Shown: positions 44,334-53,522, counted from the first letter of the stretch. The stretch is DNA of 64,000 nucleotides from Huintestinicola sp050874005 (GCF_050874005.1 NZ_JBNMJV010000013.1:1-64000), one strand, 5' to 3'. Notes: a model not told the origin generated them from the letters alone. Numbers and translations are program-made.

Positions 44334-45184
44334 TATGACATCTCCTTAATAATTCTTATTACGTTCTCGGCGGACTTTTTCATATACAGAAGCTGATCAT
44401 TTGCTCCGAAATGCTCAATGGAAAGGCTGCCCTTATAGCCGTTCGAAAGCAGCTTTTTTACAAGTCCCTCTATGCCGATATAGCCGCTTCCCACTTCGCA
44501 GGGGTACATTATCCGTCCCGAAAGGTCGGGCTTGCCATTGGTGTTATCGGAGTTTGCACGTGAGCGGTCATGGGAGCGATCCTTGAGGTGGACGTGGGAT
44601 ATGTATTTTCTGAGCTTTATGTATGCGTCCTCGGCGTTTTCAAGGCTGTAGGCGAAATTTCCCGTATCAAATGTAAATCCCAGTCCCTTTACATTTTCCA
44701 TAAACCACAGAAGTCCGTCCGAGGTGGAATAGGGGGCGGCATTGTCGTCAAAGTCCTCGAGAGTTACGGTTATACCGTATTTTTCGGCGGATTTGCACAT
44801 AAAGTTTAGTGCCTCTGCCATTCTGTCCCGAACGGCATCAAAATTATCCTCGGGGTGTATAAAGCCCGGCACCGCAAGGACGGTTTTTGCGCCGAAATAT
44901 GCGGCGGTTTCAAGATGGTTTAAGATCATTTCCTTTGAAACTCCAAATTCCTTGTGACCCATATCGTACATATTGTAAACCGAGGAAACGGAGAGTCCGC
45001 AGGAGTCAAAAAGCTTTTTCGTTTCCGATTTGTCGGATAGCCGCCACAGGTCACATTCAAGCCCCTTATAGCCTGCTTCTCGGGCATATGCGAGCATTTT
45101 TTCGGGAGATATGCCCTGCTGCTCTGCGCCCTCGAAAATGTGTTCAAGAAAGATGTTCAGCTGTGGGAATTTTGGTGCATACAT
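44333..45184 (-). CDS. Sugar phosphate isomerase/epimerase (AP_endonuc_2 TIM barrel)
   Basis: The 283-residue TIM-barrel protein of the xylose-isomerase-like family has 'GLGFTFDTGNFAYS' and 'HVHLKDRSHDRS' (metal ligands D and H). A final Glu strand follows in 'SLSIEHFGANDQLLYMKKS'. Members isomerise or epimerise sugars or inositol derivatives. Together with ThuA downstream it resembles clusters for oxidised or unusual sugar catabolism. A ribosome site (GAAAGGAA) precedes the start, 14 bp after the DUF4832 gene. Confidence 0.87.
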   Translation of the reverse strand: MYAPKFPQLNIFLEHIFEGAEQQGISPEKMLAYAREAGYKGLECDLWRLSDKSETKKLFDSCGLSVSSVYNMYDMGHKEFGVSKEMILNHLETAAYFGAKTVLAVPGFIHPEDNFDAVRDRMAEALNFMCKSAEKYGITVTLEDFDDNAAPYSTSDGLLWFMENVKGLGFTFDTGNFAYSLENAEDAYIKLRKYISHVHLKDRSHDRSRANSDNTNGKPDLSGRIMYPCEVGSGYIGIEGLVKKLLSNGYKGSLSIEHFGANDQLLYMKKSAENVIRIIKEMS

Positions 45185-45197
45185 AATAGTGTTCCTT

Positions 45198-46595
45198 TCA
45201 CTTGCTTATTTTTCCTAGCAGAAGATAATTATTGTCTGCGGTGTGCTTGTTTGCAAAGCGGATATTGGGGGTGCTGCCCTTTTCATAGCTGTCCTCAAAT
45301 GCGCCCACGGCAAGGTGCTTTCCTTTGGGGAGAAGGCTGCTGTCAAGGGTGAATGAGATAGTTTTTGTTTTGCCTGAGCCGAATGCTCCGCTGTCAATTT
45401 TAAAGCTTTTGGGCAGGACTTTTGTGACTCTGCCGCTTTGGTCGGTGACGGCAAATTTCAGCTCCATAGGGAAATATGCAGGGGCGTTTCCTGTGTTTTT
45501 TATCTTAACTTTTATCGTGGTTTTGCTCTCGTTTCGGGTGAGAGATGCCGAGGTCACGGTAAAGTTGTAACCCATTTCATTACTGAGCCGCTCCACAAGC
45601 TCCTTTTTGTCGCTGTAAAGAGCGGAGCCGTCATACATTGAGCCCCCAAGCGCCATATATGTGAGCTTTCCAACCTCAACCGAGTCGATGAGTGCCTTGT
45701 CCGTCCAGCTTCCGTCATCACGCTGATAGGAATAGCCATAGCACATCTCGCCCACGGTGGGGAGTTTGTTTTCCGCTGCGGGGAGGAGGGCTTTTTCGTG
45801 GCCGATGAGCCCCACAAGTCCGTCACGGCGGAGGGTTATGCCAAGAGAAACGGCATATTCGGAAACGGGGGTTGGCTTATCATTGTTGACAGGGAGAACC
45901 AGCTGTGTGCTGTGAAAAAGTTCCGACCAATCTTTGAGGCACTTTTTCTGCATATCCTCCGAGGGCATTTTGCTGCCTTCAAGACCGTAGGTGTGCCATT
46001 CGCCCCAGTTGCCGTAGGTGCGGATATCAATAAATTCAATGCGGCTGTCGCCGTCATAGCGCTCAGCAATGGCTTTTGCAAGGCTCATTGCGGCGGTATA
46101 GTAATGCTTGTCGCTCCAGACGGGTGTGCGCTGAGTGCTGTCATCGCTGTAGAATGATGTGGCGGCGGCGGTTGTGTATTTACAGCCATTGTCGTAGACA
46201 TACTGAGGCACAAGCCCGTCGGGGGCATCTGAGCCTGAATCGGCGGGGACAATGCTGAATGCAAAGGTCTTGCCGCATTTATCGCATTGCTCTGCCAATT
46301 TATCTATCCGAGACCAGTCATAAACGCCCTCTGAGGTCTCGATATCCTTCCAGTTGAAGCGGGAATAGACTACGGATATCATATCCCAGGCGGGGTCATT
46401 TTCGATGCCGTAAACGGGGTCGTCAAACCAGCTTGCGTCATAGACATACTCTACCCAGCCTTTGTGGGGATTGGGCACTGCGGCGGTCTCGGGAGCTATG
46501 GGGAAAGCCATTGTTCCGCTTTCGGCGGACACGCTTGTGCAGAGCAAGGGGAGGGATATCACTGCGGCAAGGATAAGGGAAAGTATTCTTTTCAT
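45198..46595 (-). CDS. Secreted DUF4832/DUF4874-like putative glycosidase
   Basis: The 465-residue exported protein has a signal peptide (residues 1-24). Residues ~30-330 look like a TIM-barrel glycosidase fold: 'VPNPHKGWVEYVYD', 'YSRFNWKDIETSEGVYDWSR', 'EFIDIRTYGNWGEWHTYG' with candidate acid Glu residues. The C-terminal ~120 residues form a beta-sandwich of DUF4832 type ('VKIKNTGNAPAYFPMELKFA'). The 'W..IE...G.YDW' pattern is shared with GH42-like families. Substrate unknown. It lies between ksgA and a sugar isomerase. Confidence 0.75.
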   Translation of the reverse strand: MKRILSLILAAVISLPLLCTSVSAESGTMAFPIAPETAAVPNPHKGWVEYVYDASWFDDPVYGIENDPAWDMISVVYSRFNWKDIETSEGVYDWSRIDKLAEQCDKCGKTFAFSIVPADSGSDAPDGLVPQYVYDNGCKYTTAAATSFYSDDSTQRTPVWSDKHYYTAAMSLAKAIAERYDGDSRIEFIDIRTYGNWGEWHTYGLEGSKMPSEDMQKKCLKDWSELFHSTQLVLPVNNDKPTPVSEYAVSLGITLRRDGLVGLIGHEKALLPAAENKLPTVGEMCYGYSYQRDDGSWTDKALIDSVEVGKLTYMALGGSMYDGSALYSDKKELVERLSNEMGYNFTVTSASLTRNESKTTIKVKIKNTGNAPAYFPMELKFAVTDQSGRVTKVLPKSFKIDSGAFGSGKTKTISFTLDSSLLPKGKHLAVGAFEDSYEKGSTPNIRFANKHTADNNYLLLGKISK

Positions 46596-46614
46596 TTATA
46601 ACATCTCCATTATA

Positions 46615-47475
46615 TTATATTAGCGAGGAAAGGCGCTCGGAAACATCGGCAAACTGCTGTAATGTAAGCTGCTCGGGGCGGATATTTTCCGAAAGTCCTG
46701 AGGCTCTTATGGCGTTTATCACATCGGATTTGGGGATATCCATCGAGGAAGAAAGAGAGTTTGCAAGGTTCTTTCTTCGCTGGGAAAATGCCCCTCTTAC
46801 CAGACGGAAAAAGTATTTTTCATCTGCCACCGAAACGGGCGGAGTTTCCCTTATATCAAGGCGTATCACGCAGGAATCCACATTTGGCGCAGGCATAAAG
46901 CTGCCCCTTGAGACGTTAAAAAGCAGCTTAGGCTCGGCATAGTAATGCACTGCCGCTGTCACCGCACCGCACTCCCTGCTGCCGGGCTTTGCACACAGGC
47001 GCACCCCTGCTTCCTTCTGCACCATTACCGTTACGGACTTTATGGGCAGGCGGCTTTCAAGGAGGTACATTATGATGGGCGAGGTGATGTAATAGGGGAG
47101 ATTGGCGCAGACTGCCACGTCAAGTCCATTAAAATGCTCCTCTATGACCGCTTTCAGGTCGGTTTTCATAACATCGGCGTTTATGACGGTGACGTTATCG
47201 TATTCCGAAAGAGTTTCCTCCAGAATGGGGATAAGTCGGGTGTCTATTTCAACCGCAACCACCTTGTCCGCACGCTTTGCAAGCTCGTTTGTAAGCACCC
47301 CTACGCCTGTGCCTATCTCGATTATGCCGAAGCCTTTTTTGGCGTTTCCCATTTCGGCTATCTTCGGGCATATGGCAGGATTTATTATGAAATTCTGTCC
47401 CAAGGCTTTTGAAAAGGTGAAGCCGTGGCGCTCGAATATTTCTTTTATTACGTTTATGTTTGTGAGATTTTCCAT
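46615..47475 (-). CDS. ksgA: 16S rRNA (adenine(1518)-N(6)/adenine(1519)-N(6))-dimethyltransferase
   Basis: The 286-residue RsmA/KsgA enzyme dimethylates two adjacent adenines in helix 45 of 16S rRNA during 30S maturation. Hallmarks are 'ALGQNFIINP', SAM motif 'IIEIGTGVGVLTNELAK', 'VVAVEIDTRLIP' and the catalytic 'CANLPYYITSPII'. The C-terminal helical domain contains 'VRGAFSQRRKNLANSL'. AAGGAG precedes the ATG. The gene lies 52 bp after sfsA, a gap occupied by a tandem repeat. Confidence 0.97.
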   Translation of the reverse strand: MENLTNINVIKEIFERHGFTFSKALGQNFIINPAICPKIAEMGNAKKGFGIIEIGTGVGVLTNELAKRADKVVAVEIDTRLIPILEETLSEYDNVTVINADVMKTDLKAVIEEHFNGLDVAVCANLPYYITSPIIMYLLESRLPIKSVTVMVQKEAGVRLCAKPGSRECGAVTAAVHYYAEPKLLFNVSRGSFMPAPNVDSCVIRLDIRETPPVSVADEKYFFRLVRGAFSQRRKNLANSLSSSMDIPKSDVINAIRASGLSENIRPEQLTLQQFADVSERLSSLI

Positions 47476-47490
47476 AATTTCTCCTTATAT

Positions 47491-47544
47491 AACCACCTTG
47501 CTGTTTTATAAAAACACCTTGCTGTTTTTATAAAACCACCTTGC
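47491..47544. repeat. Tandem duplication of the sfsA 3' end
   Basis: A ~22-bp unit containing CCACCTTGCTGTTTTATAAA is present about two and a half times. The leftmost copies lie in the sfsA-ksgA gap and the last overlaps the sfsA stop codon ('KVVL' and TAA). It looks like a recent slippage duplication. Confidence 0.8.
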
Positions 47545-48214
47545 AGGGCTTGTCTATCACCATACTGTCGGGGGTGACGTTGCAGGTGTATGCAAGAATT
47601 TTTACCCCGTTTTCGGCAGCCTTTTTCAGAGCTTCGGCAAACTGGGGGTGAGTTTCACGGTTCGGGGTAAAATATTTTGCCGTTTCCATCTGTATCACAA
47701 AGAGGATATAGGCTTCATAGCCCTCTTCTGCGGCTTTTATCAGCTCGTTTACGTGCTTTACTCCCCGCTCGGTGGGTGCATCGGGAAAGCGGCAGACGCC
47801 GTTATCCTCAAGTGTGCAGCCCTTGACCTCCATAAACATTTTCCGCTCGCCCGCTTCTATATAAAAGTCAAAACGGGAGCTGCCGTAGGTCGTTTCGGGG
47901 CGTATATATGTGACACCCTCAAAAAGCTTGGGGATAAATTCCATTGCTGCCTTATTGGGGCTTTGGCTGTCCATATTTATGAGCATACCGTTTTTGTAGA
48001 CGGCTATGAGGTCATAGGCGGTTTTTCGGGACGAGCCCTCGAGGGCTTTCTCAAGTATTACCCTTGCTTCGGGGACGAGAAGTTCTTTACAGCGTCCCGT
48101 ATTTTTTACGTGGACTGTTTCTGCCTTGCCGTTTATCTCGACTTTTGCGATAAATCTGTTGGGACGGGAGATGAATTTTCCCTCCGCCGTTTCTCCGTAT
48201 TTTATGGGTATCAC
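47528..48214 (-). CDS. sfsA: SfsA family DNA/RNA nuclease
   Basis: The 228-residue protein matches SfsA along its length: 'FISRPNRFIAKVEINGK', 'HVKNTGRCKELL', 'SSRFDFYIEAGERKMFMEVKG' and 'FPDAPTERGVKHVNEL'. It also has 'FTPNRETHPQFAEAL'. The Asp and Glu in the RFDF/EVKG motifs form a PD-(D/E)XK-type nuclease site. Originally described as a sugar fermentation stimulation protein in E. coli. It is 3 bp downstream of the DUF6472 gene. Confidence 0.95.
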   Translation of the reverse strand: MIPIKYGETAEGKFISRPNRFIAKVEINGKAETVHVKNTGRCKELLVPEARVILEKALEGSSRKTAYDLIAVYKNGMLINMDSQSPNKAAMEFIPKLFEGVTYIRPETTYGSSRFDFYIEAGERKMFMEVKGCTLEDNGVCRFPDAPTERGVKHVNELIKAAEEGYEAYILFVIQMETAKYFTPNRETHPQFAEALKKAAENGVKILAYTCNVTPDSMVIDKPCKVVL

Positions 48215-48217
48215 TCC

Positions 48218-48406
48218 TTACATCTGGTGCTTGACAACGCCGTATTCATCGTCAAGGCGGTAATAGGGGCAGGAGTAGTTTGTGCCGTTCATAAAGCGGT
48301 ACATCTCGTCCTCGTCAAGATTTACAAGGCAGGTGTAGCAGTCGTAATCCTCGTCATATACGTAATTGACGCAGGTATCACAGTTGGTTTGGGATTTGGA
48401 TTCCAT
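48218..48406 (-). CDS. Small Cys-rich DUF6472-like protein
   Basis: The 62-residue protein has four conserved cysteines ('NCDTCVNYVYDEDYDCYTC' and 'SCPYYRLDDEY') that suggest a zinc site. It resembles the DUF6472 family of Clostridia, function unknown. ATG 48406 has GAAAGGA upstream; a longer upstream start is less likely. It heads the nine-gene minus-strand run. Confidence 0.75.
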   Translation of the reverse strand: MESKSQTNCDTCVNYVYDEDYDCYTCLVNLDEDEMYRFMNGTNYSCPYYRLDDEYGVVKHQM

Positions 48407-48689
48407 TTTTCGGTGTCCTTTCGGTATTTCAGTTTCTTCTGTCCTCTCTGACAAAGGGATATTTTTATATTTTCCGTTTGAAAGGCAGTTATAGACAAGA
48501 TAGGTTATTCCGAAGCAGCTTCATTTTTTTGCCCGGACTCTCTGTATATATTATCATATCACATTATAACACACAATTGCAAATAATGCAAATAATAGAT
48601 GTGCTTTTTTGCATACCAAAAATACAAATCACTATGTTATAATAAAAAAGGGATATATCCTCAAAGCATTATATTAGGAGGTATTTATT

Positions 48690-50180
48690 ATGACCGGACA
48701 AAAAAAATCAAAGGCATTTGCTATTCTGACTGCTTCGGCAATGGCAGCAAGCTGTATCGGGGCGCTTCCCGCTGCCACAGTTTCTGCAGCGGATAATACT
48801 CAGACCGCTGTTGTCACCCTTCCCGGAAACTATGCAAAAAAGATAAGCTTCTCCAAGGTGGGCTCCGGCGGGGAGTACAAGACCCTCTCCACAGATTTTA
48901 AGTTTATTGTCGGAAATCCCGATGACGTCAATGACCGCACAAATGAGGTGGCAGAGGCTATCTTAGAAGCAACGGGCGACTATGCCGATGTGTATTCCAT
49001 CAAGGTGAAAAATATTGAGGCTGATTACACCTGGGAATACAAAACGGACAGGACCGATTATGAAATAAACCTGTTTCCCTATGCAGGCGGCGTGAATTCT
49101 AAGGGAAAATGGGTGGACGCTAACGTTCCCGAAAACAAAACTCTTTCCGACAAGACCGATAAGTATGACAAGAAAAAGGGCACCTATACCTACAACGGCA
49201 GCATTTCAAGCAAGAAGGTCGCAGAACTTTCGGGCGCAAAGATATCCGGCTACCGGAACCTGACCATAAATGCGGGCTTATGGAGCGACAATAAAAATGA
49301 TTCCCTTACCTTCAAGGTCAACAGCATCAAGCTCAGCGTGACCTACGAAAAGGGTACACCCTCTATGTCATACAGCGAGCTCAGCGGGTATAAGTATCTC
49401 GGCATAACCTTCAAGCCGGACCTCGCTAAAAAGTGCACTCACCCCGGAAGCCACAGCGACGAAAAATATTGTCCGTGGGCGGCAGTTGCTATCGGCGGCA
49501 TCACCTCAAAAGGCGCCGATACGGGAAGCAAGAACAAAATGTATGAAGCGAGAACTATGCAATCCAACAAGTCCTCTATAACAGTAGTAGTCAGCGTTAA
49601 CGACATATACAAGGCTCTGGGTACCAAAAAGCTGAAAAGTATCTATTTCCAGAACTGGGACTGCCAAATAGTTAGCATCAAGGGCTCTAAAACAAAGCCG
49701 AATATGACCCTGGACACGGGCAGCTACAGCAGCGGCAAGATCAAAGAAGCTATGGACTGGTCTCCAAGCGGTGATGTTCCCACAGGAAAACCCGATAGGC
49801 TCCAGCTTATCAATATCCTTGAATATCCCTACGGAATGAGCCTGAAGGGCTATAAGGCAATAAAGATCAACTACACTATGAAAGCTCCTAAGAACACAGC
49901 AGGCGTTGCGGTAGTTCTCCACGGCTGGGCATCAGACGGCGTGGGCTGGGAGGAAAAATACTATGCCTCTGAAAAGAAAGGCACTATAATTATTGACCTT
50001 TCCAACTATCAGGACAAGTCTATCAATAACATCTATGTAGGTCCCGTTGCCAAGAGCTTCGTAAAGATCGGCGACACCTTCAGCCCCGGCTTTGAGATAA
50101 CAAGCGCAGAGCTTCTGAACTCCAACAAGAAAAAGGCTTCCGTCGAGATAGAGGGTATAAAGCCTGACGAAAGCAAGTAA
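48690..50180 (+). CDS. Secreted beta-rich protein, DUF5620-like
   Basis: The 496-residue protein has a signal peptide (residues ~1-33, 'AMAASCIGALPAATVSAA') and two beta-sandwich-like parts: residues ~40-220 ('KNIEADYTWEYKTDRTDYEI') and ~230-480 ('YKYLGITFKPDLAKKCTHPG', 'WAAVAIGG', 'VVLHGWASDGVGWEEKYY'). The second is reminiscent of DUF5620, a domain found in Ruminococcus fibre-degradation proteins, so carbohydrate binding is plausible but not shown. No dockerin or anchor is visible. TAGGAGG precedes the start. Confidence 0.65.
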   Translation: MTGQKKSKAFAILTASAMAASCIGALPAATVSAADNTQTAVVTLPGNYAKKISFSKVGSGGEYKTLSTDFKFIVGNPDDVNDRTNEVAEAILEATGDYADVYSIKVKNIEADYTWEYKTDRTDYEINLFPYAGGVNSKGKWVDANVPENKTLSDKTDKYDKKKGTYTYNGSISSKKVAELSGAKISGYRNLTINAGLWSDNKNDSLTFKVNSIKLSVTYEKGTPSMSYSELSGYKYLGITFKPDLAKKCTHPGSHSDEKYCPWAAVAIGGITSKGADTGSKNKMYEARTMQSNKSSITVVVSVNDIYKALGTKKLKSIYFQNWDCQIVSIKGSKTKPNMTLDTGSYSSGKIKEAMDWSPSGDVPTGKPDRLQLINILEYPYGMSLKGYKAIKINYTMKAPKNTAGVAVVLHGWASDGVGWEEKYYASEKKGTIIIDLSNYQDKSINNIYVGPVAKSFVKIGDTFSPGFEITSAELLNSNKKKASVEIEGIKPDESK

Positions 50181-50225
50181 TGACCATACGAGTATATTGA
50201 AAATCTGTCCCTCAGATGTCACACA

Positions 50226-50264
50226 GGGGCGTACATTCTGCCAAAACGGCAGGGTGTACGCCCC
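50226..50264. terminator. Bidirectional terminator
   Basis: GGGGCGTACA..CTGCC / GGCAG..TGTACGCCCC stem with AAAAC loop between converging genes; CTTTATATT follows. Confidence 0.8.
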
Positions 50265-50266
50265 CT

Positions 50267-51088
50267 TTATATTCCCTCAATTTTAAGCTGGATATCCTCG
50301 TCCTTATCCACGTTATACTCCGCCGTATCGGGAATAAAACGGTTTCCTATGCGAAAATCTATCCCTGCTTTTCTTGCCTGACTTCCCTGGAATTTTCGCT
50401 TTATAAAATACATTTTCCCGTCCTTTACAAATCTTGCGCCCGTCTGATGAAAATAAAAGGGAATGTTTTTCTCCACGCATTCACGCCGAAGCTCGAGTAT
50501 CCATTCATAGTGACAGGGACGGGCATACTGACCCGACTCGCCGCCCACCGAGACCTCTTCAATTCGCTCGTCAAGATAGTCCGAAATGTGTATCTCTTCA
50601 AGCAGGGGAGAGACTATTATCGAGCGGTGCTTAATGGGCAGGGAGAGAAATATGGGCAGGCGGAAGTCCGCTCTGTCCTGATTTTCTGCGGTGCAGCCGA
50701 TTATCACATTGTCATAGCCCTCGCCCCAGTCGGGAGGGAGACATTTTTCAAGGCGGTCAATGCGCTTGGTGAAAAAATAAAAGTAACAGTCGCTCCGTTC
50801 TTTTATCATTTTCCAGCATTCTTCTCTCCACTCATCGGCGTCCTGCAGGAGAAAATCCGAGGTAAAACAGGTGAATATTATTTTGCCCGTGGGTATTTTA
50901 TAACTGCCGTCACGCTTTTTTTGCACGGGCAGGTCAAATGCCTTTGTCTTTCGGCATAGACTGCTTGCGTCACTGCTGCCGTACATCTCGTCCTGCCTGT
51001 AAACATAGCAGTATCTGCACCCGGGACTTATTTTTGTACAGCCGTGCCAGGGGTTCCAGTCGGCATAAATTGATGGTGGCTTTTCCAT
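50267..51088 (-). CDS. DUF5131 (phage Gp37/Gp68-like) radical-SAM-type protein
   Basis: The 273-residue protein begins 'WNPWHGCTKISPGCRYCYVY', the three-cysteine cluster motif characteristic of phage Gp37/Gp68 (DUF5131) proteins, which are distant radical-SAM relatives. 'FTCFTSDFLLQDADEWREEC', 'FTKRIDRL' and 'VSVGGESGQYARPC' are further family features. The biochemical role is unknown. Its ATG follows the stop of a 45-codon ORF by 4 bp, suggesting coupled translation. Confidence 0.85.
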   Translation of the reverse strand: MEKPPSIYADWNPWHGCTKISPGCRYCYVYRQDEMYGSSDASSLCRKTKAFDLPVQKKRDGSYKIPTGKIIFTCFTSDFLLQDADEWREECWKMIKERSDCYFYFFTKRIDRLEKCLPPDWGEGYDNVIIGCTAENQDRADFRLPIFLSLPIKHRSIIVSPLLEEIHISDYLDERIEEVSVGGESGQYARPCHYEWILELRRECVEKNIPFYFHQTGARFVKDGKMYFIKRKFQGSQARKAGIDFRIGNRFIPDTAEYNVDKDEDIQLKIEGI

Positions 51089-51092
51089 TTTC

Positions 51093-51230
51093 TCAAACCT
51101 CTGAGACGATACTTTTCGATGTTTTTTCCATATTCGGATATCTTGCGAACATTATCCGGAACATCACTGCCGCAAGTGCAAGGGCAAGCAGGGTACGCTT
51201 GCGGACGTGAGAATGATGTTTTTCGGACAT
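51093..51230 (-). CDS. 45-residue small membrane protein upstream of DUF5131
   Basis: A short frame with a good ribosome site (AAAGGGA) encodes MSEKHHSHVRKRTLLALALA followed by AVMFRIMFARYPNM and a polar tail. It has a His-rich, basic N-terminus and one membrane-spanning segment. The stop lies 4 bp before the DUF5131 start. The coding potential and coupling make it a likely small gene, but there is no family support. Confidence 0.5.
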   Translation of the reverse strand: MSEKHHSHVRKRTLLALALAAVMFRIMFARYPNMEKTSKSIVSEV

Positions 51231-51243
51231 ACTCAAATTCCCT

Positions 51244-51774
51244 TTAACAATTTATCCAATACCGCAGGATAATTCCGCTTTTCGTTAAATGCACATCATC
51301 GGGCACTTCATTTTCCAAAATGCCGCCGTTGGCTTCTATGGTTCGTTTTGAAGCAAGGTTTTCCTTGTCACAGGCTAACATCACCCTGCTGTCTCCGATT
51401 TCCCTGCATATAGGCAGGAGTAGCTTCAGCATTTCTTTTGCATAGCCCTTTCGGCGCTCCGAGGGCAAAACGCTGTACCCGATATTTCCACCGTATTTAA
51501 GCAGAAAATCTGAAAGAGGGTGCCTGTAGTCGATCATTCCCACAAGCTTATCATCGCCCTCTCTCACAGCAAGAAAGACCTCTGACGGAACATAGCCGTC
51601 ACCGTATTTTCTCTTTAATCTGTTGTCAAAATCTGCCCATTCCGAAAAGGAAACGACTTCCTCAAGCCCTGCACAGCCGTCGAAGCTGTCGCCATTTTCC
51701 TGCATTTCACGCTTATAATCCATGACCTGCTCTGCATATTTTTCGGAAGGTCGGAGCAAGATGAGTTTATCCAT
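51244..51774 (-). CDS. GNAT-family N-acetyltransferase
   Basis: The 176-residue protein shows the GNAT core: 'LVGMIDYRHPLSDFL', the acetyl-CoA loop 'GYSVLPSERRKGYAKEMLKL' and 'VMLACDKENLASKRTIEANG'. It resembles RimJ/RimL or YjgM-like enzymes but substrate is unknown. It lies 14 bp from the stop of the recombinase and is the last chromosomal gene before the mobile element. Confidence 0.88.
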   Translation of the reverse strand: MDKLILLRPSEKYAEQVMDYKREMQENGDSFDGCAGLEEVVSFSEWADFDNRLKRKYGDGYVPSEVFLAVREGDDKLVGMIDYRHPLSDFLLKYGGNIGYSVLPSERRKGYAKEMLKLLLPICREIGDSRVMLACDKENLASKRTIEANGGILENEVPDDVHLTKSGIILRYWINC

Positions 51775-51788
51775 AAGCTATCCCCATT

Positions 51789-53459
51789 TTAGTTGACCTT
51801 TTTAAGCACGGCGATACATTCAACGTGTTCATCGTTGTCCAAACAGATATCCATATCCTCCTCAATAATAGGAAGCCTGAATTTGATGGACTTTATCCAT
51901 TGACCGTTTGGCTGACGTTCTTCGTATATCTGTATCTCGGAAACAAGTGCTTCGATGAGCTGCCGCCTTTCCGATTCATTCATCACAGCATACAGCTTTT
52001 CAAAATAAATCAGCACCTTGTAGATATTGTCACTTGTCAGCTTTTCGGCTTCAATGGATTGTTTCTTTGCTCGTGCGGCGATAAGCTGATTTTCAATACC
52101 CTCTATCTTATCATACATATTATAAAGGCGGTTGTCAAGGTCTGCCTTTCGATTAATATAGTGCCTGTCATCAGGATCAAGTGAGTCTATTTCTTCGATA
52201 AGCTTTGATTTTACCCCATAGGCCTGACGGAGCTGTTTTTCGTAATTTGCAAGCTCCTGTTCAATAGCGGTCGTATCGACCTGCATATTGATCTTGTCCT
52301 GCATCATAGAGGCGAATTTAGGATTGCTCACTAATTTAATTATAATCTCAGAAACAGAATTGTCAAGCAGTTCTTCATTTATCTGCTTTTTGTAATCGCA
52401 CTTATAGCCACGATTCATATTTCGGTGCTTGCAGCCATAGTAGAAGAAATCCTTGTATTTTGTGCCGTCTTTCTTGTGCTTAACGCTCTTGTTTCCGTAC
52501 ATTCCCGCACCGCAGACAGGGCATTTTACAATACCCGAAAGCAGGTGTACCTTTGTATTCTTGCCGATATTAACATGCTCATACTTTTTAGCCTGTGCAA
52601 GAAGCTTTACCTGTGCGGACTGCCAGAGTTCTTCCGAAACAATTGGCTCATGCACTCCGTCTGTAAGCAGGAATTTTTCTTGTTCAACAAGGTGATAGTC
52701 GTTTCTTGTTCCGTGTATCTTTTCCATTTTTCTGCGGCCATAAGCGATCTTGCCGCAGTAAACGGGATTTTTAAGTATCTTGCGGATAAGCGAAGCATCA
52801 AAAAGCGGTGTTTTTCCGTTTTGACGTATTATCTTGTGAATGCCGTGATCTTCAAGATATTTGGCAATTCCATTTGCTCCCGTATTTGTGTTCACATACT
52901 GATTGTAAATCACACGAATAGCCTCGGCTTCTTCTTCGTTGATTACCAATTCGCCATTTATGAGTTTATAGCCATATGGGGCAAAACCGCCGTTCCATTT
53001 ACCTTCACGGGCTTTCTGAATACGTCCTTCCATTGTCTGGACACGGATATTTTCTCTTTCAATTTCTGCAACGGCAGACAATACGGATATCATCAGCTTG
53101 CCAGCGTCCTTTGAAGAATCAATACCGTCCTCAACGCAAATAAGGTTTACTCCGAAATCCTGCATAACTTGTAGGGTGGACAGCACATCAGCCGCATTTC
53201 TTCCAAAACGTGAGAGCTTGAATACAAGCACATAGGATACTCCGTCCTTGCCCGACTTTATATCTTCCATCATCTGATTGAACTGCAATCTTCCCTCAAT
53301 AGATTTTCCCGATTTACCTGCATCTTCGTATTCTTCGACAATTTCATAGCCGTTATAATCGGCAAAGGCTTTCATTCGTGCTTTTTGAGCATCTAAAGAG
53401 TAACCGTCGATCTGCATTGCGGTTGATACTCTTGTATATGTATAGACCTTTGTTGCCAT
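51789..53459 (-). CDS. Large serine recombinase (integrase/excisionase)
   Basis: The 556-residue protein has an N-terminal resolvase domain starting 'MATKVYTYTRVSTAMQIDG', with Ser12 as nucleophile, 'VFKLSRFGRNAADVL' and 'SVLSAVAEIERENI'. A recombinase domain, a zinc beta-ribbon ('CPVCGAGMYG', 'CKHRNMNRGYKC') and a long coiled-coil region (~400-470) follow. This is the layout of large serine integrases that move clostridial elements by attP/attB recombination at a short core. ATG 53459 was chosen by alignment to the family start; an upstream ATG at 53480 is possible. Its 3' end is at the element's left boundary. Confidence 0.93.
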   Translation of the reverse strand: MATKVYTYTRVSTAMQIDGYSLDAQKARMKAFADYNGYEIVEEYEDAGKSGKSIEGRLQFNQMMEDIKSGKDGVSYVLVFKLSRFGRNAADVLSTLQVMQDFGVNLICVEDGIDSSKDAGKLMISVLSAVAEIERENIRVQTMEGRIQKAREGKWNGGFAPYGYKLINGELVINEEEAEAIRVIYNQYVNTNTGANGIAKYLEDHGIHKIIRQNGKTPLFDASLIRKILKNPVYCGKIAYGRRKMEKIHGTRNDYHLVEQEKFLLTDGVHEPIVSEELWQSAQVKLLAQAKKYEHVNIGKNTKVHLLSGIVKCPVCGAGMYGNKSVKHKKDGTKYKDFFYYGCKHRNMNRGYKCDYKKQINEELLDNSVSEIIIKLVSNPKFASMMQDKINMQVDTTAIEQELANYEKQLRQAYGVKSKLIEEIDSLDPDDRHYINRKADLDNRLYNMYDKIEGIENQLIAARAKKQSIEAEKLTSDNIYKVLIYFEKLYAVMNESERRQLIEALVSEIQIYEERQPNGQWIKSIKFRLPIIEEDMDICLDNDEHVECIAVLKKVN

Positions 53460-53522
53460 ATTGCAAAACTCATCTCCCATTTAAGCATAACAGGTTTGGA
53501 CATATATCTCACGATTATTATA

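Noticed and set aside
50216..50959. 247-codon plus-strand frame opposite DUF5131
   Set aside because: Antisense shadow of a conserved gene.
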